A DNA stretch of 64,000 bases. It comes from Anaerolineae bacterium. GTDB taxonomy: Bacteria; Chloroflexota; Anaerolineae; B4-G1; SLSP01. Each line of letters begins with the position of its first letter. The stretch's first letter is position 1. Positions 53,582 through 62,784 of this stretch are shown one piece after another. The translations under genes and the position numbers were made by a program. The DNA lies in assembly GCA_026645815.1 (NCBI GenBank), contig JAPKMR010000013.1, positions 1-64,000 on the forward strand. The letters are read 5' to 3'. The notes beneath the pieces are model-generated. The model saw only the letters and a list, made by a program, of their open reading frames with translations, had not been told where the DNA came from and did not search any database.

Positions 53582-55906
53582 ATGGAAGGGCATGCACAAA
53601 TGGGTATAAAGCGAGCGGATAATGTAGAAGCAGAGATCCTCATTGCTCCAGAGCGCCCTGTTGCTCACTTTGTTGGGCGCAAAATGGAGCGAGAAGAGTT
53701 GGCTGCATTGCTGACGTCTAGCGAATCTGCGGGCATAGTTGCTCTACAAGGGATGGGCGGCATTGGTAAGACCGCGCTAGCGCTGCAGTTGGCAAATGAT
53801 CTTAAGTTGAAGTTCCCCGGCGGTATGTTGTGGGCCAGGCTTGGTCAGCACCCTGACCTGTACGGCATTCTTGGCAGATGGGCAGAGGCCGCTGGGGGAG
53901 ATCTAGACAACTCGACCGATCTTGTGATTCGTGCGGAGACCGTACGCACCCTCCTTGCGAGGCGACGCAGAATATTAGTCATTCTTGACGATGTCTGGGA
54001 CCACTATGGCGCTCATCTGTTGATTCAGCAAGCGTTGCCAGCCAATACGATGGTGTTGCTCACAACACGTCGGGTAGATACGGCAAAGCAATTAGGTTGT
54101 CAGGTTAAGAAGATTAGCGTCCTGTCTGAGGAAGAGTCGCTAACGCTCATTGCCAAGCTAGTGGACCCGTTGGGCAGCTATGAGCAAGTTGGGCGTCAGG
54201 TCGCAAAGCAGGTCGGCTACTTGCCGCTGGCGTTACGGATTGTAGCAGGGATTGCTGACCGGCCATCTGATTTGGAAAACATTGTACACCAGCTGCAGAC
54301 GAAGCCCATATTGGACCTACTGACTCTGAAACCGGGAGATTGCGAGAAAAGTGTCGAGGCCAGTCTGGTGTTGAGCTATAATGAGCTAGACGCAGAGATG
54401 CAGTGGCGTTTTCGGGCGCTTGGAGCGTTTGCTGCAGCTCCATTTGACATGGATGCCGTGGCAGAGATTTGGGGCGAGGCAGTTGACGGGGTGGCAACTG
54501 AACAAGTCCACAATGCGTTGCAGTTTTTGGAAAGGCGTGGGCTGTTAACACGGCATGAGGGAGGACTATGTACACAACACGACCTGCTGCGTCTGTACGC
54601 ACTAAAACTCCTGACACAAAAGGGTGAAGCTGCTGTAATGCGCTCAAAACATGCGACATACTACAGGACATTGGCTAAGTCTAGTGATTGGCGTACTACT
54701 GAGGCGATGTTTGAACAAGTGCATCATGGTTGGGAACATGTCAAGGAACGCGGGGTAGATGTATATGATTACTTCAAAGCAGCTAACCAATTCCTTGAAA
54801 GACGACGATGGCTCCAATGCCAAGAATGGGGTAGAACAGCCCTGGATTGGGTCCGAGCGTCAGATAATAGCAAGGCAGAAGGTGAGTTGCTGTGTGCAAT
54901 GGGATATACTGAGTGGTGGGAAGGTCACTATATCGAAGCGCTAGATCATCTCAGGGCTGGAGTCAGTAAAGCGCGAAAAATCAAAGACCCAGAATTAGAG
55001 GGCTTGTGTCTCAACCGAATCGGTTTGGTTCATCGGGATCAAGGTCGCTATACCGATGCACTAAACTACTTTAGAGACAGTGTGGTCATCCAGCAAGAAA
55101 TTGACGATGAGTTAGGGAAAGGCTATGCATTTCACAATATTGGACTAACTTTCTTCTATCTATCTGAATGGAACACAGCGCTCGAACAGTTGAAAATTAG
55201 CAAGGGAATCTTTGAAACTCTTTTGGGGGGTACCGTTAGTGTTCTTGACCAGGAAGACAGAGTGTTAGCGCTACAGGGAAAAGCTTTGGTCCTAAAAGCC
55301 ATGGGACGTGTTTATTCTGCTATTCAACAGTTTCAAGAATCCATGGATCTATTGCAACGCAGCTTGATTCTCTCCCAAGAGATGGGCGACATTAGTGGAG
55401 AAGGTCGAACTCTAAGCAGAGTGGGGCAGGCCCTTTTGATACAGGGGAAATTGGACCAAGCCTTAAGTTGCTTTGAGCAGGCCATTGACATTGCTCGGGC
55501 AAGTAACCAACGCCGCTCCATATATCTGCCTCTGCGTGGTATTGGGCAGGTGATGCACCTCCGGAGCCACAATCAAGAAATCCTTGATTACTGTCAGCCG
55601 GTTCTATATTATTATCAGCAGATTGGTGATCTTAGAGAGGAAGCCATCGTTCTCTCATGTATTGGGCGCACTCTTCTGGCGCAAGGTGAATATGAGCAGG
55701 CATTGGAATGGTTCCAGCGCTCTCTGGATATCGCTCAGGAAATCGGCGCACGGTTTGGGGTGGCTGTTGTTCTCAACAATATGGGAGCCGTTCATGAAAA
55801 GATTGGGAATCTGGTGGAGGCGAAGTGTGCGCAAGAACGAGCAGCTGCAATTTCTGAAGAGCTTGACATCCGGATTGATGGAAACATCTGGCAGTGGATT
55901 GACTAA
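53582..55906 (+). CDS. NB-ARC/STAND NTPase with TPR repeats
   Basis: 774 residues. NB-ARC domain: Walker A GMGGIGKT (57-64), kinase-2 ILVILDDVWD (about 131-140), sensor LTTRR, and a GLPL-like motif GYLPLALRIVAG. A winged-helix region with LERRGLLTRHEGG and HDLLRLYALKLL follows. From about 390 on come about eight to nine TPR units (for example CLNRIGLVHRDQGRYTDALNYF, split). STAND proteins act as ligand-triggered switches; the TPR array would sense the ligand or partner. No effector domain is fused to it, so it may work as a regulator of the island or pass its signal to another island protein. TGGAGG lies 11 nt before the ATG. Confidence 0.87.
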   Translation: MEGHAQMGIKRADNVEAEILIAPERPVAHFVGRKMEREELAALLTSSESAGIVALQGMGGIGKTALALQLANDLKLKFPGGMLWARLGQHPDLYGILGRWAEAAGGDLDNSTDLVIRAETVRTLLARRRRILVILDDVWDHYGAHLLIQQALPANTMVLLTTRRVDTAKQLGCQVKKISVLSEEESLTLIAKLVDPLGSYEQVGRQVAKQVGYLPLALRIVAGIADRPSDLENIVHQLQTKPILDLLTLKPGDCEKSVEASLVLSYNELDAEMQWRFRALGAFAAAPFDMDAVAEIWGEAVDGVATEQVHNALQFLERRGLLTRHEGGLCTQHDLLRLYALKLLTQKGEAAVMRSKHATYYRTLAKSSDWRTTEAMFEQVHHGWEHVKERGVDVYDYFKAANQFLERRRWLQCQEWGRTALDWVRASDNSKAEGELLCAMGYTEWWEGHYIEALDHLRAGVSKARKIKDPELEGLCLNRIGLVHRDQGRYTDALNYFRDSVVIQQEIDDELGKGYAFHNIGLTFFYLSEWNTALEQLKISKGIFETLLGGTVSVLDQEDRVLALQGKALVLKAMGRVYSAIQQFQESMDLLQRSLILSQEMGDISGEGRTLSRVGQALLIQGKLDQALSCFEQAIDIARASNQRRSIYLPLRGIGQVMHLRSHNQEILDYCQPVLYYYQQIGDLREEAIVLSCIGRTLLAQGEYEQALEWFQRSLDIAQEIGARFGVAVVLNNMGAVHEKIGNLVEAKCAQERAAAISEELDIRIDGNIWQWID

Positions 55907-55938
55907 GCGAGATTAATTCACGTAAGGGGATTTTTATC

Positions 55939-56559
55939 ATGGAAGTATTCGAAGCAATTAGGGGACGGCGTAGCGTGCGCAAATACACATCACAGCCGGT
56001 TCTCCCTGAGATGATTGACCGGATCATAGAGGCGGGCACTTGGGCGCCCTCAGCCAAGAACGTACAGCCCTGGCGTTTTCTTGTGGTTGACGGGCACAGC
56101 AAGGATCAAGTGGCGGAGATTGTGAGACGAATAGGTGAGCAGATGGCCCAATCTACCAATTCGTTGGAACGCGAGCTTGGTATAGGTACGATCAAAACAG
56201 CCGGAATTATCCGCCAGGCGCCAATCCTGATCACTGTTTGGAATGCGGCCCATGCCACGCGGGGAGAAACAGCCGTTCTTCAGGATCCCAATCCCAATCG
56301 ACTCTTGTCATGGTCTGTGAGACTCCAAAGCGTATCTGCAGCTATCCAGAATATGTTGCTGGCTGCCCACGCGCTAGGACTAGGCGGACTCTGGATCTGT
56401 GATATTAATCATGCGGTTATTCAGGTGAAAGAATACCTAGCGGTTGAAGATGATTTGGTAGCTGGTGTAGTTATCGGATATTCTGAGGACTCGCCTCGAA
56501 TACCTCAGCGCCGCCCCTGGGCAGAGACTGTACGTTGGTTTGGAGTTTCTTCTGAATGA
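55939..56559 (+). CDS. Nitroreductase family protein (island copy)
   Basis: 206 residues: FEAIRGRRSVRKY, TWAPSAKNVQPWRFLVV and SAAIQNMLLAAHALGLGGLWICD are the FMN-binding nitroreductase hallmarks. The last motif is very close to that in the nitroreductase at 32035, so the two are related. AAGGGG lies before the ATG. In biosynthetic clusters such flavoproteins often dehydrogenate a ring or reduce a double bond. Cytoplasmic; the substrate is unknown. Confidence 0.85.
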   Translation: MEVFEAIRGRRSVRKYTSQPVLPEMIDRIIEAGTWAPSAKNVQPWRFLVVDGHSKDQVAEIVRRIGEQMAQSTNSLERELGIGTIKTAGIIRQAPILITVWNAAHATRGETAVLQDPNPNRLLSWSVRLQSVSAAIQNMLLAAHALGLGGLWICDINHAVIQVKEYLAVEDDLVAGVVIGYSEDSPRIPQRRPWAETVRWFGVSSE

Positions 56560-56640
56560 TGATAGACCTGCTGTAAGGTTCCTCCTTTAAAGTATTCTGT
56601 CATCTAGGAGTTTGTGGAACAGGCGCAGGAGGGCGATGGC

Positions 56641-57804
56641 ATGAAGTATGTAAACAATAACCCGTTTTTGAGTCAGGTATGTGCGAAACTGCGGGAACGG
56701 CGTCCGTTGATTTCTAATAACTACAATATCCGTATAGAGAGTGTCAACGATGCGCCTTTTGTCAATCTCTGGTTCAGGACACGTGGTTGCCGACACGATC
56801 ACCTTGGAGGATGTACGATGTGCAACTATGATGCAAGCCCTCCTGTATCAGCAGCAGAGATGATAGAGTTTGTGCGTCAAGGGCTGGCTTCACTGGACTG
56901 GAATGATCGGATGATGCTTCTGGTATCACCCTCTGGAAGTATGTTCGATGAGTGGGAAGTCCCTGCTCAAGCCCGTGAGGGTATCTTTCGGCTTGTGCGA
57001 GACGTTAGGTGTAGGACCTTTGTGTGTGAAACTCGTTTTGACACTCTCACCGAACACCTCATCAGGCAATATGCGGATCTCTTTGATGATAGGGAGACCT
57101 GCATAGAGATGGGCTTGGAATCTGCGAATCCCTGGATTCTCAAGTACTGCATAAACAAATCGCTGTCGTTGGACAAATTTCAACTAATCATAGCATTACT
57201 TAAAAAACACCGGGTGGTTAGCGTGGCGAACGTGATGTTGGGGAGCGCTTTCTTATCGGCTCATGAAGCTATCCAGGATACAGTTCAGTCGGTGCAATGG
57301 GCGCTTTCCCAGGGCGTCGATAGGTGTGTTCTTTTCCCTGCTCACGTTAAGAAATGGACACTTTTGGAGTGGTTGTGGGAGCGTGATTTGTATTCCCCAC
57401 CTTCGTTATGGGCTCTCGTGGAAGTGTTGGTGCGTCTTGGTCCGCATCTTGTACCGAAAGTGACTATCTCGTGGTACAAGAATTACCATCGAGAATCTGA
57501 AAGGCTAGATCCAATTCAGAGTATGATATATCTCTGTTCGCCCACGACCTGTGCAGAGTGTCGAACCAAAGTTATTGGACTTCTGGATCAGTTTCGCAAT
57601 ACGTCTGATTTCCGGATAATACAGGAATTGGCGAACTTTGATTGTGACTGCAAGCGCCGGTGGAAAACACAGTTGGATCAGATCGAGTCGCAGCCTCTTA
57701 AGGAGCGCGTGGCGCAGTTCTATGAGATTATTGGTTGTGGTGTACTCGGGTTGGATTGGTGGGAAAAACATGGTGACGATGCGCTTAAGATAGTCCCAGT
57801 TTAG
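56641..57804 (+). CDS. Radical SAM protein, TIGR01210/RaSEA-like (paralogue 2)
   Basis: 387 residues from ATG 56641, chosen because AGGAGGG lies 7 nt before it; an upstream GTG (56614) is a weaker option. Cluster motif RTRGCRHDHLGGCTMCNYD: C50, C58, C61, again CX7CX2C. SPSGSMFDEWEVP parallels the first paralogue, as do the C-terminal cysteines TTCAECRTK and FDCDCKRRW. The RTRGC...GGCTMC pattern is close to what I know of TIGR01210 (Elp3-related) proteins. Two paralogues in one island suggest two successive or alternative radical steps on related substrates. Confidence 0.78.
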   Translation: MKYVNNNPFLSQVCAKLRERRPLISNNYNIRIESVNDAPFVNLWFRTRGCRHDHLGGCTMCNYDASPPVSAAEMIEFVRQGLASLDWNDRMMLLVSPSGSMFDEWEVPAQAREGIFRLVRDVRCRTFVCETRFDTLTEHLIRQYADLFDDRETCIEMGLESANPWILKYCINKSLSLDKFQLIIALLKKHRVVSVANVMLGSAFLSAHEAIQDTVQSVQWALSQGVDRCVLFPAHVKKWTLLEWLWERDLYSPPSLWALVEVLVRLGPHLVPKVTISWYKNYHRESERLDPIQSMIYLCSPTTCAECRTKVIGLLDQFRNTSDFRIIQELANFDCDCKRRWKTQLDQIESQPLKERVAQFYEIIGCGVLGLDWWEKHGDDALKIVPV

Positions 57805-57913
57805 CGGTACGTTGGCGGTTTTTATCTTGCTTGAGTCGGGCGAATTTCACGCTTTACAAGGTTGAATCAAAATACTGTGACCCAGTATCTTTGTAATCCA
57901 ATTACGTAGTTAG

Positions 57914-59068
57914 GTGACCATGGAAACGGACAAAAACATAATAATACCAGAAGAAATGAGAAGGATTGGGCTCATCAAGTTTGAGATACTTGCATCGGGT
58001 TTGAGAGTGTCTGAGCTAGCTTGGCGTTATATGGTGAATGTCAAGGCTCCTATCCGGACCCGTTCGGGGGCGTCAGGCGGTCTCGACCTTATCTTGCCCT
58101 TGGATATTCATGTCAATTGTCCTGTTATCGAGAATTTCGCGTTGGAATCCGAACTAGAGCTAGACGTTGAAGGCGACGAACTTGTTATTAGGAAAGATGA
58201 GCAGGTGCTTTGTTCAGCTAGAACTCAACTTAGCCCAGCATATTATGGACTTACGTGTATTGATGGAACGCCAGCGGTCAAAATCGGGCAAATGTGCTCG
58301 GGGGATAGGTTCTGTTATGGTATGACAGGCCCGCAGTGCTTTTTCTGGAGATCAGGTGATCACTGCCGTTTCTGTTCAATTGGATTCAGTGGTAACGATG
58401 ATGCGCTGAGAAAGACAACTGACCAGTTACTAGAGGTACTGGAAATGGCTGTGAACGATCCGATCATGCCAGCGAAACATGTGTTATTGGGGGGCGGTAC
58501 CCCAAACATGAAAGATATGGGCGCTGTATTGGCAGCAGAATTGTGTAAAGCGATTAAGAAACGATTTAACCTTAGTTGTTATGTGATGATCTCTGCCCCC
58601 TCAAAGAATGAATACATAGACCTGCTCTGGAAAGCAGGGGTAGATGAACTCGGTATGAATTTAGAGTTTTACAGTGATGATGCCAGGCAAAAGTATATCC
58701 CCGGGAAGGAGAAATATATAGGTAAGTCACGTTACTATGATGCGCTTGAGCATGCTGTCTCCCGCTTTGGGCCCATAAATACACGCTCTATTCTGGTTAC
58801 CGGTCTTGAAAATCCTGAGCATACGATTAGTGGAGTGGAAAGTCTGGCTTCTATTGGTGTGATGCCTATTCTGTCTCCTTTTCGTCCACTAAACAATACG
58901 GAGTTGGAGCATACTAGAGGTTTTGATTATAAGACTTACTTTGATATGTACCTCGAAGCTCATAGCCGCTCCATACGCCACGGGATTCCTATCGGTCCTA
59001 CATGTATACCTTGCCAGAACAATACCTTGGCGCTCCCTCTCCCTGGAGGGCTCTATCGATGCTATTAG
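57914..59068 (+). CDS. Radical SAM protein with CX8CX2C cluster motif
   Basis: 384 residues from GTG 57914, or 382 from ATG 57920; neither has a clear RBS. Residues about 1-125 form an unrecognised N-terminal domain. The likely cluster cysteines are C142, C151, C154 (CFFWRSGDHCRFCSIG). Further cysteines precede (MCSGDRFC) and lie near the end (TCIPCQNNT and the terminal RCY), possibly auxiliary cluster ligands. VLLGGGTPNMKDMG is the SAM-binding Gly-rich stretch. The barrel resembles biotin-synthase-like enzymes. The substrate is unknown. Confidence 0.72.
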   Translation: MTMETDKNIIIPEEMRRIGLIKFEILASGLRVSELAWRYMVNVKAPIRTRSGASGGLDLILPLDIHVNCPVIENFALESELELDVEGDELVIRKDEQVLCSARTQLSPAYYGLTCIDGTPAVKIGQMCSGDRFCYGMTGPQCFFWRSGDHCRFCSIGFSGNDDALRKTTDQLLEVLEMAVNDPIMPAKHVLLGGGTPNMKDMGAVLAAELCKAIKKRFNLSCYVMISAPSKNEYIDLLWKAGVDELGMNLEFYSDDARQKYIPGKEKYIGKSRYYDALEHAVSRFGPINTRSILVTGLENPEHTISGVESLASIGVMPILSPFRPLNNTELEHTRGFDYKTYFDMYLEAHSRSIRHGIPIGPTCIPCQNNTLALPLPGGLYRCY

Positions 59069-59164
59069 ATGTCGGCTTTTGTTGTTCCCCCTACACAGAT
59101 AGACAACATTGATTCCTGTGACCACCTCTGGTGCTGTCCGCCAGATGTTGGAAAAAACTTGTGA
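59069..59164 (+). CDS. Possible 31-residue Cys-containing peptide
   Basis: ATG directly abuts the TAG of the radical SAM gene (TAGATG), allowing translational re-initiation. The peptide would have a plain N-terminal part and a Cys-rich tail (CDHLWCCPPDVGKNL). It lies between a radical SAM gene and an ATP-grasp gene, the setting of many peptide natural-product precursors. Against it: no RBS of its own, it is a short random-length frame, and no leader-peptide family is recognised. Confidence 0.25.
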   Translation: MSAFVVPPTQIDNIDSCDHLWCCPPDVGKNL

Positions 59165-59204
59165 GTAGGCCTCAATAATCATGATGAATTTGATCCGCTA
59201 AACT

Positions 59205-60605
59205 ATGGTAGTACCTCTCGAGCCGATGAACGTACTAAACAACCGCAATTTCTGTTGGTTTGGACAGAGGGCGTTGGATTGCATTGGCCTTGATAGATTT
59301 TTGAATTTCAACCTCATAATATGTTGCGATTACGGCATGGATACAGAGCTTGTTTTGTCAACGTCGAAGATTGCGATTTTTTCCCTCGAGCGCGAGACAG
59401 GAATACGAGAGAGGTGGGATAACTTTGGTCTAGAGAGATTACTTGAGGGGACTGTTGGATCGAGAGTCTTCTCAGAGCTGCTAAACCGGGTAGATGCCCT
59501 GGATATAGTTGCCTACTGTTCGACACAGAGTTTGGAGCGAGTGGCTGAAATGTCTGGCGGGCAGATTAGAATACTTGCAGCACGCACCTTTCTCAAGCAG
59601 TTTTTTGACAGCAAAATCACCTTACGTGCAGTTCTTCCTGCTCTTGGAATCATCCCGATACCAGGCCATGTTACCAGGTTGGGTATGTTGAGCTTCAGGG
59701 AGATGAGCCGAATATATGAGACCCCCTTTGTAATCCAGTTCCCAGTAGGCTCAGGCGGTCACTGTACATTTTTCGTTTCCACAGAAGCAGAGCTGCTTTC
59801 TTTGGCCCGCGACAACCCTCATCAGGATGTCATCGTGAGCAAATATATCCGGGGACCGTCGCCGAATATCAATGCGGTAGTACTAGATCATTCCGTTGTG
59901 CTTTCATATCCCTCAGTTCAACTCATAGGCATAGAGGAATGTACAAATTGGCCAGCAGGTTATTGTGGCAATGATTTCTCTGCAACGGATTACCTATCAG
60001 ATGTGAGTATACAGGAGATATATCGCCAAACACACAGAATAGGTTCGTGGCTACGCCAGCACGGGTTTCGAGGTTTCTTTGGTGTTGACTTTGTGATGGA
60101 TGATACACATGTTTACCCTGTTGAAGTAAATCCTAGATTTCAGGGTTCAACGCAGATGTTGACGCAACTCCAGATTATGCGTGATGAAATACCTCTTGCG
60201 CTTGCGCACACTCTGCATTTCATCGATAAAGACGTAATTTCTAATCCTCATCAAGTACCGTTACACTGGTGTTCCCCCAATCCTCTTCAGGGATCTCAGA
60301 TAGTCCTGCACAGTAAAGAGGATACTGACAGTCAGGTTAGAGGTGCTTTGATACCAGGTGTTTACGCAGTGACTGATCAAACCATTGCGTATCGTCGTGA
60401 AGGCCTCTCCCTTTCTGATTGTCAAAATGAGGACGAATTTATAGTGAATTGTGCAGTTCCTCATTTGGGTACGCTGGTCCAACCCGGAGCTCCACTGTTG
60501 AAAATACAGACCTTGCGCCGTGTTCTAGAAAAAGGTGCAGTACATTTGTCTGCCTGGGCATCACACGTGTGCAAATGGGCATATCAGAATGTCATGGGTT
60601 CTTGA
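59205..60605 (+). CDS. ATP-grasp domain protein
   Basis: 466 residues. ATP-grasp fold: the LKQFFDSKITLRAVLPALGI stretch at the start of the ATP-binding region, a substrate-loop Gly/Ser region QFPVGSGGHCTFF, VSKYIRGPSPNINAVV, and the metal-binding FFGVDFVMDD...VEVNPRFQGST. C-terminal domain of about 120 residues. Such enzymes form an acyl-phosphate and join a carboxylate to an amine or thiol. It probably builds an amide or peptide bond in the island product. Last gene of the island. No clear RBS before the ATG. Confidence 0.82.
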   Translation: MVVPLEPMNVLNNRNFCWFGQRALDCIGLDRFLNFNLIICCDYGMDTELVLSTSKIAIFSLERETGIRERWDNFGLERLLEGTVGSRVFSELLNRVDALDIVAYCSTQSLERVAEMSGGQIRILAARTFLKQFFDSKITLRAVLPALGIIPIPGHVTRLGMLSFREMSRIYETPFVIQFPVGSGGHCTFFVSTEAELLSLARDNPHQDVIVSKYIRGPSPNINAVVLDHSVVLSYPSVQLIGIEECTNWPAGYCGNDFSATDYLSDVSIQEIYRQTHRIGSWLRQHGFRGFFGVDFVMDDTHVYPVEVNPRFQGSTQMLTQLQIMRDEIPLALAHTLHFIDKDVISNPHQVPLHWCSPNPLQGSQIVLHSKEDTDSQVRGALIPGVYAVTDQTIAYRREGLSLSDCQNEDEFIVNCAVPHLGTLVQPGAPLLKIQTLRRVLEKGAVHLSAWASHVCKWAYQNVMGS

Positions 60606-60737
60606 CTGGCTTGTTATTACCAATAGTAGCAAGATTAACTAGACAACAGTTCCTCAGTGACTGTTCAAACTTCGGGCAGGAGATGCAAGGGAGTGTAATG
60701 GAGGCAGGAGAGTAAGTAAGGTGCAGCGCTGTAAGGC

Positions 60738-61155
60738 TTAGGCGTACAGTTCGGTGAGATCATAGTGCCCGGAGCGGATCCCCATCCGGGTGGTTAAGGT
60801 GACGACATTTTTGATGGATTCTGCGCGTTTGTAACCGCGCATCGGTCGATAGCGTTCTTTGATCCACCAGCCGATCAAGCGTTCGGTGGTGTTATTGGTG
60901 CCATTCAAACCTGTGCCGCGTTGATCCAGGGTGAGACAACGCCAACGTTCCCACAAGCGCGTCACCGCCATGCCATGCGATACCACACGCTGTGCCGTTG
61001 CTCCACTGGGGTACCAGGATGACCTTGCAGCAGACATACAGACGTTCCAATTGCGTTTCGCCGTCGGGTGGACGGTTCCGTACCAAGTCCCTTAATTGCT
61101 CCAAATCCACCGCTAATTGGTCGGGGTCTAGACCCAATACCTCTCGAATAAGCAA
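60738..61155 (-). pseudogene. Transposase C-terminal remnant, frameshifted and cut by IS21
   Basis: On the minus strand, one frame reads LLIREVLGLDPDQLAVDLEQL and on to ETQLERLYVCC; around 61035 the homology passes to another frame that continues LWERWRCLTLDQRGTGLNGTNNTTERLIGWWIKERYRPMRGYKR (in parts). The NGTNNTTERLIGWWIKERYR stretch resembles the catalytic-Glu end of a DDE transposase. A frameshift thus splits it, and its upstream part ends at the IS21-family left end. Confidence 0.65.
61150..61155. repeat. 6-bp target site duplication, left copy
   Basis: AAGCAA directly before the IS21-family left end, repeated at 63755-63760 directly after its right end. Confidence 0.6.
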
Positions 61156-61269
61156 TGTTTTTGATACACTAAAAGGGGCCCACCCTGGTGAAAAATGATG
61201 TTCGAAAAGGGACCCACCTGACCGAATTTCCGTTACACTGAGAACAGACTCAGAGTAACGGAGGAAAGG

Positions 61270-62781
61270 ATGATCAGCGTGGAAAAGCAAGAACAGATTC
61301 GGCGTGCGTATCACGTCGAAGAAAAAAGTATTCGCGAGATTGCCCGGGCGACGCGTAGTTCGCGCCGCACAGTGCGCAAGGTTCTCGACACAGCCGAGCC
61401 GCAGACCTATACGTTGACCCACCCGCGCCCAGCGCCGGTGTTGGGGCCGTATTACCCGCGCATTGCGGCACTGCTGGAAGAAAATCAGCGCTTGCCACGG
61501 AAACAACACTACACCAGTCGCAAGATCTTCACCCTGTTGCAGCAGGAGGGCTATAGCGGCGCGGAATCCACGGTGCGCGGTTACATTGGCCGACTGCGGC
61601 GCCAGGAGCACCATCCGGCAGTGTATCTGCCGCTGGAATTTGAGCCGGGGCAGTATGCGCAAGTCGACTGGGGCGAAGCCGAAGTTATCTTGGCCGGTGA
61701 GCCGGTGGTAGTACAGGTGTTTACCATGCGTTGGTGTTACTCGCGGCGCCTGTTCATGCGCGCTTATCCGGCGCAAAAACAGGAAGCCTTCCTGGAAGGG
61801 CATGTGGCGGCTTTCGCTTATTGGCAAGGCGTGCCGCACGTGCTGGTCTATGACAACCTGAAGGCAGCTGTGTTCCGGGTATTGGCAGGGCGACAACGCC
61901 AGGAGCAAGAGCGGTTTGTGGTCTTTCGGAGCCACTATCTGTTCGAGAGTCGTTACTGCACTCCCGGCGCGGGGCACGAAAAAGGTGGCGTTGAACACAG
62001 TGTCGGTTTTGGGCGGCGCAACTTTCTGGTACCCCTGCCGCGCGTGAACTCGTACGCGGAATTGAATGCCTTGTTGTTGAGTGCCTGCCAGGCCGATGAC
62101 CAACGCCAGATTGCAGGCCAAGCCCACACCATCGCCGCTGCTTGGGAGCTGGAACGCCCGCACCTGTTGCCGCTGCCCCAGCATGCTTTTGACTGTGCCC
62201 GGGTACAAGAAGTCACCCTCAACCCCTACAGCCAGGTCGTGTTTGAAACCAATCGCTACTCCGTACCCACCGACCGCGCGCAGCGCCAGTTGGTGCTCAA
62301 AGCTTATCCCTTCGAGGTGGTAATTCTGGCAGGGACGGAGATACTGGCCCGTCATCCCCGCAGTTATGGGCGGGAGCAGGAAAGCCTGGACCCGCTGCAC
62401 TACCTGCCGTTGTTGACGCAACGCCCGGGCGCCTTCGAGCATGCCAAGCCCCTGCGGCAATGGCGTGCCACGTGGCCCCCGGCGTACGAGCAGTTGTTGA
62501 CCCGCCTGCAAGCTCAAGCGCCTGAGGGCGCGGGCTTGCGTGAGTTCATTCACATTCTGCACCTGCATCGCACCGCCCCCGCCGATCTAGTGACCGCCGC
62601 CATCGAAGCCGCCTTGTGTTACCCCCGCGTCAGTTACGACCATGTGCTGTTATGCCTGCGCCAACTGCAACAACCACCGGTACCCACCACCCCGGCCGCC
62701 TTGCCCGCGCAGACAGATCTGACGCACGTCGGCGCAACGCCGCCCGATGTTCAGGCCTATGACCGCCTGTTAGGAGGGTAA
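61270..62781 (+). CDS. istA: IS21-family transposase IstA
   Basis: 503 residues. N-terminal HTH (REIARATRSSRRTVRKVL), then an rve-type DDE integrase core: first Asp in AQVDWGEAEV, second Asp in LVYDNLKAAV, Glu in KGGVEHSVGFGRRNF. Followed by a beta-rich Mu-transposase C-terminal region with VVFETNRYSVP. Cuts the element ends with help from IstB. Its stop lies 3 bp before istB. Confidence 0.93.
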   Translation: MISVEKQEQIRRAYHVEEKSIREIARATRSSRRTVRKVLDTAEPQTYTLTHPRPAPVLGPYYPRIAALLEENQRLPRKQHYTSRKIFTLLQQEGYSGAESTVRGYIGRLRRQEHHPAVYLPLEFEPGQYAQVDWGEAEVILAGEPVVVQVFTMRWCYSRRLFMRAYPAQKQEAFLEGHVAAFAYWQGVPHVLVYDNLKAAVFRVLAGRQRQEQERFVVFRSHYLFESRYCTPGAGHEKGGVEHSVGFGRRNFLVPLPRVNSYAELNALLLSACQADDQRQIAGQAHTIAAAWELERPHLLPLPQHAFDCARVQEVTLNPYSQVVFETNRYSVPTDRAQRQLVLKAYPFEVVILAGTEILARHPRSYGREQESLDPLHYLPLLTQRPGAFEHAKPLRQWRATWPPAYEQLLTRLQAQAPEGAGLREFIHILHLHRTAPADLVTAAIEAALCYPRVSYDHVLLCLRQLQQPPVPTTPAALPAQTDLTHVGATPPDVQAYDRLLGG

Positions 62782-62784
62782 GCC

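Noticed and set aside
53481-53609. 42-codon open frame before the NB-ARC gene
   Set aside because: No RBS, overlaps the NB-ARC start, and no recognisable peptide features.
60892-62568. 558-residue open frame on the minus strand
   Set aside because: Mostly a shadow of istA. Only its last ~85 codons (below 61156) match the transposase remnant, which is reported as a pseudogene.
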